DNA from: Lysobacterales bacterium
Lineage (GTDB): Bacteria > Pseudomonadota > Gammaproteobacteria > Xanthomonadales > SZUA-36
Direction: 5' to 3'
Assembly: GCA_009692275.1 (NCBI GenBank)
Contig: SHZL01000114.1
Location: forward strand, 1-8,415
Length of the DNA stretch: 8,415 nucleotides
Within the stretch, counting starts at the first letter, position 1. Every line of letters starts with the position of its first letter. The position numbers were made by a program, and so were the translations under genes. Below the pieces are notes generated by a model. That model made no database searches. It saw only the letters and a program-made list of their open reading frames with translations, and was not told where the DNA came from. Below, piece after piece: positions 1 through 6,579 of the stretch.

Positions 1-599
1 ATGTACCCATCTATGTCGGGGCGATTGGACCAAAAATGATCGCGCTGGCCGGTGAGTTGGCGGATGGTGTCATGGGCGCCATCTGGGCTGTTCCCTATAT
101 CAGGAACGTAGTTATTCCGGGCCTCAAGGCAGGAGCAGCCCGCGCGGGCCGCGACGCGAGCGGCATCGACATCACCCTGGTGATCCCTACCCTCGTTACC
201 GATGATGACCGCTCACTGCACCTGCAGCGCGGCCAGGTCATGCAATTTGCATCTGCTGAGAAGTCTTCGCCGTTTTATCGGGACAACGTCATAGCGGGTG
301 GCTTTGAGAAGGAATACAACGCCATGATGGCCTGCATAGCGAAACGAGATTATGCGGGGGCGCTCAATTGCATTCCGGATGAAATGGTGGATGCGCTTAC
401 CCTCACCGGAACCGTTGCCCATATCCGGAAGCGCATGGCGGAAATCTATGCTGCAGGCGTGACCACCATCCAGTTTCACCCGTCCTCACCCAACGGATAC
501 TTTCCCCTGTATGAAGGGCATCTGGAGGGCGCGCCTTTCCCGCCGTTCTCCATGGATGAGCACACGAAATCCATTCGCAGGATACTGGAAAACCTCTGA
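1..599 (+). CDS. LLM-class flavin/F420-dependent oxidoreductase, C-terminal part (5' end cut by window)
   Basis: The reading frame is open from base 3 and ends at TGA 597-599, so about 198 residues of the C-terminal part are visible. An ATG occurs at 36, but the residues before it (VPIYVGAIGPK) continue a conserved strand motif of luciferase-like monooxygenases, followed by M-LALAGE-ADG-type sequence. The true start therefore lies outside the window. Family knowledge: these TIM-barrel enzymes use FMN or F420 to oxidise or reduce small organic substrates. Full-length members are roughly 300-350 residues, so about the last 60 percent is present. The 'GAARAGRD' segment and the C-terminal 'AGVTTIQFHP' strand also fit the family. 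The substrate cannot be told, and whether the cofactor is FMN or F420 is open. No terminator is evident after the stop. Confidence 0.85.
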   Translation, partial: VPIYVGAIGPKMIALAGELADGVMGAIWAVPYIRNVVIPGLKAGAARAGRDASGIDITLVIPTLVTDDDRSLHLQRGQVMQFASAEKSSPFYRDNVIAGGFEKEYNAMMACIAKRDYAGALNCIPDEMVDALTLTGTVAHIRKRMAEIYAAGVTTIQFHPSSPNGYFPLYEGHLEGAPFPPFSMDEHTKSIRRILENL

Positions 600-666
600 G
601 GGCCGGGTGCAAGCCTCAATGCTGGTTGGTGAATCGAGCTGAGGTCAGGAAAACCCTGAAGTTCGC

Positions 667-694
667 TTGACTCGGTGGACTTGCGGTGTAGCAT
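667..694 (+). promoter_or_regulatory. Putative sigma70-type promoter for the glycine-zipper gene
   Basis: TTGACT at 667-672 matches five of six bases of the -35 consensus. TAGCAT at 689-694, after a 16-base spacer, matches four of six bases of the -10 consensus, and the stretch just downstream is A/T-rich. It lies about 100 bases before the ATG at 793, leaving a leader of roughly 90 bases that carries the hairpin at 736-775. This is pattern matching by eye only. Confidence 0.35.
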
Positions 695-735
695 TAAAAT
701 TAGTGTAACTGCCAAGCGCAGCGCCTTTGATGGCC

Positions 736-775
736 TGAAGTTTTGCAGGTCCGCCGCACAAGCGGCTTTACTTCA
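736..775 (+). promoter_or_regulatory. Nested hairpin in the 5' leader of the glycine-zipper gene
   Basis: An outer stem pairs TGAAGT (736-741) with ACTTCA (770-775). An inner stem pairs GCCGC (753-757) with GCGGC (762-766) around an ACAA loop, and TTTA follows the inner stem. The structure ends 17 bases before the start codon at 793, close to the ribosome binding region. It could be an attenuator, a translation-control element, a leftover terminator of the upstream gene, or chance. The T-run after the inner stem is too short for a convincing intrinsic terminator. Confidence 0.3.
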
Positions 776-792
776 GTAAGGTGTGTAGGTGA

Positions 793-1241
793 ATGAAACA
801 ACGACATATATGGATGCTGGTGCTATCCGCGGCAATGATCAGCCCGGCGGTTGCACAGCAAACCGTGTCTCCCGCCAAGGGGCAGTCGCCGGAACAGCAG
901 ACGGACGACGAAATCGCTTGCTACAACGCGACCGTTGAGCAGATGGGATTCGACCCCGCGGCTCAACCACCACCGCAGCAGGCTTCAGCACCACCGACCA
1001 CGGCAACCGGCACGACCCGGGAGCCGGTGCACGTGGCGCGGCACGGGGCGCGGTAGCAGCTGAGATTGTTGGCGGGGACGCCTCTCAGGGTGCTGCAGTA
1101 GGGGCGGCGGCCAGTCGTTCCCGTAGTCGGCGGGGGAACAGGGCCGCAGAGGACCAGGCCGAGCAGGCTCAGCAGCAACAGGATGCTTTTGACAAAGCAC
1201 AGATCGCTTGCCTGGAAGGTCGCGGATACACGGTCAAGTAA
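793..1241 (+). pseudogene. Exported glycine-zipper family protein, interrupted by a frameshift near 1018-1021
   Basis: The ATG at 793 opens a frame with a clear signal peptide (about residues 1-21, cleavage after PAVA) and a mature region containing 'GQSPEQQ', 'IACYN' and 'GFDP'. This frame stops at 1054-1056. The sequence typical of the rest of the family continues one frame over from about 1020. It holds a Gly/Ala zipper (GAGARGAARGAV, then GGDASQGAAVGAAA), an Arg-rich stretch, a Gln/Glu-rich linker and a C-terminal 'ACLEGRGYTVK' ending at TAA 1239-1241. One extra G in the GGG run at 1019-1021 would restore a 149-residue protein with a Cys in each half. Glycine zippers of this kind usually associate with membranes, and the protein is probably periplasmic or outer-membrane associated. 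A sequencing or assembly indel is as likely as a real mutation. If the frame is truly broken, only an 87-residue product is made. Confidence 0.75.
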
Positions 1242-1317
1242 ATTAAGGACGCCGCCGCGTTGCATCTGCAGCACGGACTCTGAGCGCAATGAAAGCCGGG
1301 TGCCCAGAGTGTTCGCT

Positions 1318-3816
1318 TCAGTGTGTAGCAAGGATTTTTTGCCATTTCTGGGCAAAATCGACCCTACTGCAAATCATGACCAGCAAATCACCTGCTGCAC
1401 ACAGGCTCACCGCGTGGTCGAAGGAGTCAACCATGTTGGTGGACGTGGCAATGCGGTCCTCCGGCACATTGTGAGCCAGCAGGCCCTGCTTCAGAATTTC
1501 CGGATGGGCGAGGCCGGACGGCCCAATATCCGGCTTTCCCACGCAAAGGTAGTGGTCGAAATGCCCTGCTGCAGCAGCAGCGGCCTGCAACACGGCCGGG
1601 ACCAGGGCGTCAGGTGATACCCCAAACGACAGGATTTTACGGCCTTTGGTCGGCAACTGGTCGGTAAACCTGACCAGCTGCCGCATGCCGTCGGCATTGT
1701 GTGCATAGTCCATCAGCACCTGGAACCTGCCGTTGTCATGCAGATTAAGTCGCCCCGGCAGGGACTCAAAACTCATTTCGAACACTGCCAAGGCGCGGGC
1801 GATTGTATCCACATCGATGTCGGCTGCCCAGGCAGCTGCGATGGCGTGCATGGCGTTGCTGACATTGTGACGCGCAATTCCCCCGAACGTGGCCGGAATT
1901 GCGGCCACGGCTATGACCGGCCGCGCCTGCTCATGCCCATGCTCATGCTCGTGCAAAACGATCCAGTCCTGCCCCTGCACTTCCTCCACGTTTATCACGT
2001 TCACCTCCGCCGAGGTTCGTGTGCGCAATTGCCCGGGGCTGTCATTGAAGGTCGAAAGGTAAATCGCCTTGCCGGTAAGGAACGGAAGCATGGCTATGCA
2101 GTTCGGATCATCGCCATTGAGCACCACGGCCTTGGTGGCGCGCTCCAGCAGGGAGCGCTTGACTGCGGCCAATTGGGTCAAGGTGTCGATCCCCTGTAGG
2201 CCGAGGTGCTCAGCGGTCACGTTGGTACAAACCGCCACATCACAGCAATCGTAAGCAAAACCCTGGGTAATGATGCCGCCGCGTGCCGTTTCCAGCACGG
2301 CCAGGTTAACTTCGCGGTTCTCAAAGACCCTGCAATGCCCGATGAAGGCAGATAAATCGCCAAATTCAATCAGCTCCCGGTCAAGGTATACTCCGTTGGT
2401 CTGGGTCATTCCGACGCGCCACCCTGCTGCCTGGGCAATCCTTGAGAGCATGGTGGTGGTGGTGGTTTTACCGTTGGATCCGGTAACGGCGATGACGGGG
2501 ATAGTGCTTGGCTCACCCGGTGGATAAACCCAGTCCAGGAAGCTTTCAATCGCCTCCCGGCGGCGGGCTTCATTTCCCGACAGTACATGGGTCAATGACG
2601 GCGCCGGGTCCAGGTGGATCAGCCGATAGCTTGGTGGCGCTTCCGCCCCGTTCTCAAGCTGAATTTCGTCCCGGCAGAAACGCAGCCACAACAGACCCGT
2701 ATTGACGGCTTGCGCAATCCGCCCGGCCAGTTCAAGCAGTAGCGGTTCCGGTTCGATGGCGTTACCTTCCCGCGTCGCATGCAACAGCCGCCCGTTGGCA
2801 AATACCAGGTCAAGCGCAGGCCCGTGCGGTTCCGGTTCAACCATAACGGATCCATCAGCAAACCCGGGGCGGGCGAACAATGCCTCCAGTGCGGCCTCAT
2901 CGGCTGCGAGCCAGCCTTCAGGCGCCGCGCAATCACGTTGCACGGGCCAGACCCGCACCGGGTAAGCAATGCGCCTGACCGCGCGCCGCGCTCGGGACAG
3001 GGTCGCGCAAGTGGAGAAGTCCATGGCACCCAATGGGCCGGGAACGCCCAATTCGGCCATCAGGCTCCAGATCACTCGCCGGTCCTGCATCAGGCGCAAG
3101 CCCGGCCCTGGCCGTTGGATACAAAAGAGCCCATCGAGCAACACCTGCCGACAGGATTGACCGAACATCATGAGCCCGTTGGGTGCTGCCCTGAATTTGG
3201 CTTGCACGGGCTCATAAGGATCCCGTTCCAGCCTGAGAACGGGAATGCCCCGCTCACGGGCGGCGGCAAGCAGGTCCAGAACGTCTGGCGAAGCGACCAG
3301 TTTACGCGCCGGCTCCAGCATGGCCTCGATGCTGTGCTCAAGCGAGACCGGGGGATCATTATAAATCGCCTCCCACTTCAGATCCGCACAAGCCTCCGCA
3401 AGAATGCGCATGGAAAGGTCGCCCGCCAGGCAACCGGTGGAAGGATCATCGTGTTCAAAAATCAGCGAGAAGCGGCTCTGATCGGGGAGCGCCTCCGGGT
3501 CCTGCAGAAAATCTTCAAACTGTACTTTGAGCCCGGCCAGGCGCTGCAAGGCCAGGGCGGTATGGCAGGCAAACCCGGCCAGGCGCGCCATTGGGGAAGG
3601 ACGGCTGGCTATGTCGTTCCACACCTTTTGATCCTGAACCCCTTCCGCAGCCAGCCCGAGCGATGCCCATTTCAACGGCAACTGCACCTGGAGTTGCTGC
3701 ACGATCTCTGCCAGGCGATCAGACTCAGCGAGCTCGAGTTGCAATTCCATCTCCACGATCGTCACGTTGGCGCGACGGCCCGGACCCAGTGTCGCCAGGA
3801 AATTAAGAATTTTCAT
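1318..3816 (-). CDS. Cyanophycin synthetase-like Mur ligase with degenerate ATP-grasp domain
   Basis: 832 residues from ATG 3816, which begins MKILNFL as in cyanophycin synthetases and has AGGGA ten bases upstream. An in-frame ATG at 3894 would overlap the preceding P450 by 58 bases and adds a sequence unlike the family. Order: CphA1-type N domain (1-160, with 'FSLIFEHDD' near 116), ATP-grasp-like region (about 161-430), Mur ligase domain (about 440-832). The Mur domain keeps P-loop GSNGKTTT (446-453), ETARGGI (509-515), TNVTAEHLGL (531-540), LNGDDP (566-571), HNVSNAMHA (650-658), LPGRLN (686-691) and DYAHN (703-707). The ATP-grasp half lacks the Gly-rich loop. Its 'VVKP' lysine position reads Trp (PVRVWPV, 286-292) and its 'EVNAAPG' metal motif reads HLDPAPS (401-407). 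Known CphA1 adds Asp with the ATP-grasp site and Arg with the Mur site. This protein probably performs only one ATP-dependent amide ligation, on an unknown substrate. It is the second gene of an operon with the P450. Confidence 0.85.
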   Translation of the reverse strand: MKILNFLATLGPGRRANVTIVEMELQLELAESDRLAEIVQQLQVQLPLKWASLGLAAEGVQDQKVWNDIASRPSPMARLAGFACHTALALQRLAGLKVQFEDFLQDPEALPDQSRFSLIFEHDDPSTGCLAGDLSMRILAEACADLKWEAIYNDPPVSLEHSIEAMLEPARKLVASPDVLDLLAAARERGIPVLRLERDPYEPVQAKFRAAPNGLMMFGQSCRQVLLDGLFCIQRPGPGLRLMQDRRVIWSLMAELGVPGPLGAMDFSTCATLSRARRAVRRIAYPVRVWPVQRDCAAPEGWLAADEAALEALFARPGFADGSVMVEPEPHGPALDLVFANGRLLHATREGNAIEPEPLLLELAGRIAQAVNTGLLWLRFCRDEIQLENGAEAPPSYRLIHLDPAPSLTHVLSGNEARRREAIESFLDWVYPPGEPSTIPVIAVTGSNGKTTTTTMLSRIAQAAGWRVGMTQTNGVYLDRELIEFGDLSAFIGHCRVFENREVNLAVLETARGGIITQGFAYDCCDVAVCTNVTAEHLGLQGIDTLTQLAAVKRSLLERATKAVVLNGDDPNCIAMLPFLTGKAIYLSTFNDSPGQLRTRTSAEVNVINVEEVQGQDWIVLHEHEHGHEQARPVIAVAAIPATFGGIARHNVSNAMHAIAAAWAADIDVDTIARALAVFEMSFESLPGRLNLHDNGRFQVLMDYAHNADGMRQLVRFTDQLPTKGRKILSFGVSPDALVPAVLQAAAAAAGHFDHYLCVGKPDIGPSGLAHPEILKQGLLAHNVPEDRIATSTNMVDSFDHAVSLCAAGDLLVMICSRVDFAQKWQKILATH

Positions 3817-3836
3817 ACGGCCGCTTTCCCTGTTTT

Positions 3837-5027
3837 TCAGCCCAGGCGCAAGGGCAGCGCTTCGAGCGCGCGAAACAGGGACCGCCTCTGCCAACGCGGG
3901 TTTGCATCCAGCAGTTCAATTGCGGGCAGGCGCTGCAATAATCGGGTGAAGGCAATCCGGCCTTCGATGCGGGCAAGTTTCTCGCCCAGGCACCGGTGAA
4001 TGCCAAGGCCGAATGAAACGTGGGCATTGGGCTTGCGACTGATGTCGAAGCGATCCGGATGGGGAAACTGCAAAGGATCACGATTGGCCGAACCCATGAC
4101 TGCTGATACGCGTTCTCCGCGCTGGATTTCCTGTGAACTAAGTAGCAGTGGTGCCGTGACGACCCGAAATGTAGCGCGTTGAAACGGAGTTTCATAGCGC
4201 AACATTTCGTCAATCGCCCCGTCCATCAAACCCGGATTGTGCCGCAGTTTCTCCATCTCCGCGGGGTTCGATAAGAGGGTAAACATTCCGCCACAGAGCA
4301 TGCCGATCGTTGTTTCGTGCCCCGCCAACAACAGCAACAGGCAATGGGCCAGCGCTTCCCGTGGTGAACAGGCGGCCGCGTTCGTGTCAGCAACCAGTTG
4401 CTCAATGATGGTTCCGGAGGGTTGCTGTGCCCGGCCCAGCAGATCCGCAAAATACTGCGACATGTCCTTCAATACCGTGCCCTGATTTTTCAAAAACTCT
4501 GCATTAACTACCGTGGAATCCAACCCTCTCGTCAGATCCGAGGTCCACTGCCGCAACAGCCCGGAGTCCTCCGGCGGAGTTCCCAACAGGTTGCTAATCA
4601 CCTTGATGGGCAGCGGTAAAGCAAATTCCTGCAGGAAATCCACTTTTCCGCGTTGCAGAAGATTGTCGATCAACTGATCGACTATGCGAGTGATGCTCTC
4701 TTCCAGTTGGCGTACGCCCGCGTTACTGAACGGAGCACTGATCAAGGCCCGCAAACGGGTATGGTCTGGCGGGTCGGTAAAAAGCAAGGTGTAATCAAAC
4801 GCATGCCACTGCGGTTCGGGAACGAGGCGTTTGACATCAACTGAAGTGCCATGTGAACTACGCAGCACCTTGACCACATCTGCGTAGCGCGAAACCATCC
4901 AGACACCCTCGAAGCTGGTACGATCGTGGTTCTCCAGCCAGTAACAGGTCTTGAGTTCGCGCATCTTTTGATAGGTGGGGTACGGGTCTTGAAAGAAAGA
5001 ATCCGCATAGAGATCTATTGCCGCCAT
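3837..5027 (-). CDS. Cytochrome P450, soluble bacterial class
   Basis: 396 residues, a normal length for a complete soluble bacterial P450, with no signal peptide or membrane anchor. Diagnostic motifs are all present: C-helix H89-x3-R93 within DPPDHTRLR, I-helix AGHETT (235-240) with the oxygen-activating Glu-Thr pair, ExxR as E274-x2-R277, ANRDP (314-318), and the haem loop FGLGIHRCLGEKLAR (339-353) with Cys346 as the axial ligand. The ATG at 5027 has a strong AAGGAAGG ribosome binding site. The enzyme should catalyse an NAD(P)H-driven monooxygenation, usually a hydroxylation, using a ferredoxin and reductase; neither is encoded nearby. The stop codon lies 20 bases before the start of the cyanophycin synthetase-like gene, so the two are probably cotranscribed and may act on the same molecule. 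The CYP subfamily and substrate are not recognisable by eye. Confidence 0.95.
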   Translation of the reverse strand: MAAIDLYADSFFQDPYPTYQKMRELKTCYWLENHDRTSFEGVWMVSRYADVVKVLRSSHGTSVDVKRLVPEPQWHAFDYTLLFTDPPDHTRLRALISAPFSNAGVRQLEESITRIVDQLIDNLLQRGKVDFLQEFALPLPIKVISNLLGTPPEDSGLLRQWTSDLTRGLDSTVVNAEFLKNQGTVLKDMSQYFADLLGRAQQPSGTIIEQLVADTNAAACSPREALAHCLLLLLAGHETTIGMLCGGMFTLLSNPAEMEKLRHNPGLMDGAIDEMLRYETPFQRATFRVVTAPLLLSSQEIQRGERVSAVMGSANRDPLQFPHPDRFDISRKPNAHVSFGLGIHRCLGEKLARIEGRIAFTRLLQRLPAIELLDANPRWQRRSLFRALEALPLRLG

Positions 5028-5051
5028 ATCCCTTCCTTCTTTTCCTGGGTT

Positions 5052-5081
5052 TCGTGGAACTGTAGCCTATAATGTCCACGA
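5052..5081. promoter_or_regulatory. Perfect 7-bp inverted repeat flanking a TATAAT box, between divergent genes
   Basis: TCGTGGA (5052-5058) and TCCACGA (5075-5081) are perfect inverted repeats separated by 16 bases. The consensus -10 hexamer TATAAT sits at 5068-5073, inside the spacer on the + strand. The element lies in the gap between the P450 start (5027, -) and the hotdog gene (5182, +), so it is well placed as an operator that could control one or both directions. No good -35 is seen 16-18 bases upstream of the TATAAT, which would suit an activator-dependent promoter. The regulator is unknown, and none is encoded in the window. Confidence 0.45.
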
Positions 5082-5181
5082 GGCGAATTCATCCTTTGCA
5101 GACGTGATGTTGTTTACAGCGAGGGTGAAGGCATTTCGAGCCTGCACCCGGTACAAGTGTGACCTGATTCTGGAATTAATG

Positions 5182-5646
5182 ATGAACGATATACCGCACA
5201 CTCAACTGGGCGCCGAGGACATTGCAGCGCTTTCTTCGGCTTATATAGACAAAGGCGTCAAGCAGGAATCCTGGAAGATACAGGAAGTCACCATCGACGG
5301 TAATATGCTCACTGCCAGCGCCAGCATGACGTCTTATTTCATCTCGCCAACCGATCCCGGAGGTTTTCACCTGAGCATTTTTTGCTCCCAGGAAATACTT
5401 TCCCAGCTGGCCAACATTTACCTGCATGTGGCGGCTGGCCTAAAAACCAAGAGCCGTGAATCCTGGATGCGCGAGTGCACCTTCACTTATCGCGACGTCA
5501 TCCGCGACGGGGAGAACATCCGGGTGGAGATGGATTTCTACAGGCAGAAGTGGATGGGCGGAACCCTGATTGCCCGGGCCAAGTGCCGCTTGACCGACAG
5601 CAAAGGTGGATTATTCGAAGCGCACCTCAACGGCATGTTGCGCTAG
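5182..5646 (+). CDS. Small FcoT-like hotdog-fold protein, putative acyl thioesterase/lyase
   Basis: 154 residues from the ATG at 5182, chosen because GGA (5172-5174) lies seven bases upstream. An adjacent ATG at 5179 is also possible. The frame is open back to an ATG at 5104, but those 26 residues look like leader sequence and overlap the promoter region. The size fits a single hotdog domain: a long helix around residues 62-85 (GGFHLSIFCSQ then ILSQLANIY) followed by three or four strands ending 'GGLFEAHLNGML'. From memory, this helix and the C-terminal strands resemble mycobacterial FcoT, a long-chain acyl-CoA thioesterase, and its relatives that act on acyl carrier-bound substrates. The match is distant, so the fold call is firmer than the reaction. 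It is divergent from the P450, and its 3' end overlaps the convergent dioxygenase gene by 36 bases. Confidence 0.6.
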   Translation: MNDIPHTQLGAEDIAALSSAYIDKGVKQESWKIQEVTIDGNMLTASASMTSYFISPTDPGGFHLSIFCSQEILSQLANIYLHVAAGLKTKSRESWMRECTFTYRDVIRDGENIRVEMDFYRQKWMGGTLIARAKCRLTDSKGGLFEAHLNGMLR

Positions 5647-6579
5647 GTCGCACCTTATCCTGCCGAAGCGGCTGCGAATGATGCGCTCTCCCCCGCCGTC
5701 AATCTCTCGCCGACCATGCATGACCCGCGTGTTGTCCAGAATCAGGAGATCTTTGTCCATCCACGCATGATTCAAGGCAATGTCATCCTGGATGTCGATC
5801 AGCCGGTGAATGACATTCTCGGGTATTTCTTCGCCATCCCCGAAAAAAACCCGGTTGGTGCCCTTGCTGTAAGCATTCGCGCCCTGCCAGCGGGGATGGG
5901 AAACGTGTGGCAGGTGTGCCAGCAAACCATTGGCAAATGCGGGTACACCACCCATTGAAACCTGGATTGCCGGCACATGGCAGCGAACCTCAATCAGCTC
6001 ACCTTCAAGTTGGTACTCGCATTGTGGATGCTCAAGCAGGAGGGCATCGAGTTCCTCCAGGTTCGTGACCCCGAATTCGGTGTGCCACCGCGCCTGATCC
6101 CATTTCGCCTGGTAGATAACTCCCTGCTGGTCAAATCGCTCACGTAAATCCCGGGGTAAACGCCCAAGAAAACCTGCACCATCGACCAACATGGTTTGTC
6201 CACTTGCATCGCCCGGGGATTTGACGCAATTGAAAAAGCACAGATCCGGTGGCGGTGGCCAGGGTCGATAGGCGCCTTCACTGTGCGCGAACAGGCTAAA
6301 GTTACTCCTGGGCACTTCCGAGGTGTATCCGTCACTGTTTGAGGTTTCGGTGGCCTGGCGCGTGCCGACGTCATGAAATCGATCGCAAAACCGCGTGGTA
6401 AATTCCTCGAAGCGGGCGAGGCTTACGTCGAAACCCCTCAGCAAGAACATTCCTGACTGCCGCAGATGATGAATCATTTCGCCCAGGTCCAAACCGGGCA
6501 ATGGCTGCTTTGCCTCTCCCGTGTTTTGCACAAGCCAGGCGGGACTTTCCGGTGATTCGAAGGATTTCAATCTGTTCAC
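5611..6579 (-). CDS. TauD/SyrP-like Fe(II)/2-oxoglutarate-dependent dioxygenase
   Basis: 322 residues, a typical full length. The start is GTG at 6579: an in-frame TAA lies four codons upstream, so no earlier start is possible. A GGAG lies 12 bases upstream of the GTG. The iron-binding facial triad is visible as H99-S-E101 and H288 (in DNTRVMHGRR). R299, eleven residues after the distal His, is the likely 2-oxoglutarate carboxylate ligand. An HxE rather than HxD motif is shared with clavaminate synthase and AsnO-type hydroxylases. The surrounding 'PDLCFFNC...GQTMLVDG' pattern resembles SyrP-type proteins, which hydroxylate amino acids in peptide natural product pathways. It probably carries out a C-H oxidation of an amino-acid-like or carrier-bound substrate in the cytoplasm. 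The gene is convergent with the hotdog gene and downstream of a decayed flavoprotein gene. Confidence 0.88.
   Translation of the reverse strand: MNRLKSFESPESPAWLVQNTGEAKQPLPGLDLGEMIHHLRQSGMFLLRGFDVSLARFEEFTTRFCDRFHDVGTRQATETSNSDGYTSEVPRSNFSLFAHSEGAYRPWPPPPDLCFFNCVKSPGDASGQTMLVDGAGFLGRLPRDLRERFDQQGVIYQAKWDQARWHTEFGVTNLEELDALLLEHPQCEYQLEGELIEVRCHVPAIQVSMGGVPAFANGLLAHLPHVSHPRWQGANAYSKGTNRVFFGDGEEIPENVIHRLIDIQDDIALNHAWMDKDLLILDNTRVMHGRREIDGGGERIIRSRFGRIRCDLAQHAVEVRFE

Noticed and set aside
1277..1310. Inverted repeat ACTCTG/CAGAGT between the convergent genes
   Set aside because: Only six pairs with a 22-base loop and no T-tract; compatible with chance.
1337..1357. Hairpin TTTTGCC/GGCAAAA as a terminator
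   Set aside because: It lies inside the 3' end of the ligase coding region, the stem is A/T-rich, and no T-run follows it on either strand.
3817..3894. Upstream ATG at 3894 as the start of the CphA-like gene
   Set aside because: It would overlap the P450 gene by 58 bases and adds 26 residues with no family match. The ATG at 3816 begins with the MKIL sequence typical of cyanophycin synthetases and leaves normal operon spacing.
2779..3999. A 406-codon open frame on the plus strand
   Set aside because: It is antisense to the ligase and P450 genes, whose conserved motifs are unmistakable on the minus strand. Its own translation is Gln/Arg/Pro-rich with no recognisable domain.
5104..5181. ATG at 5104 as the start of the hotdog gene
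   Set aside because: It lies only about 31 bases after the TATAAT box, no clear ribosome binding site precedes it, and the extra residues look non-coding. The ATG at 5182 has GGA at a suitable distance.
5182..6579. Isonitrile lipopeptide pathway (ScoD/ScoE- or Rv0097/Rv0098-like pair)
   Set aside because: An FcoT-like protein beside a TauD-family enzyme recalls that pathway. However, the dioxygenase here has HxE rather than HxD and does not resemble Rv0097 overall, the genes are convergent rather than in an operon, and no acyl ligase, carrier protein or NRPS is present.
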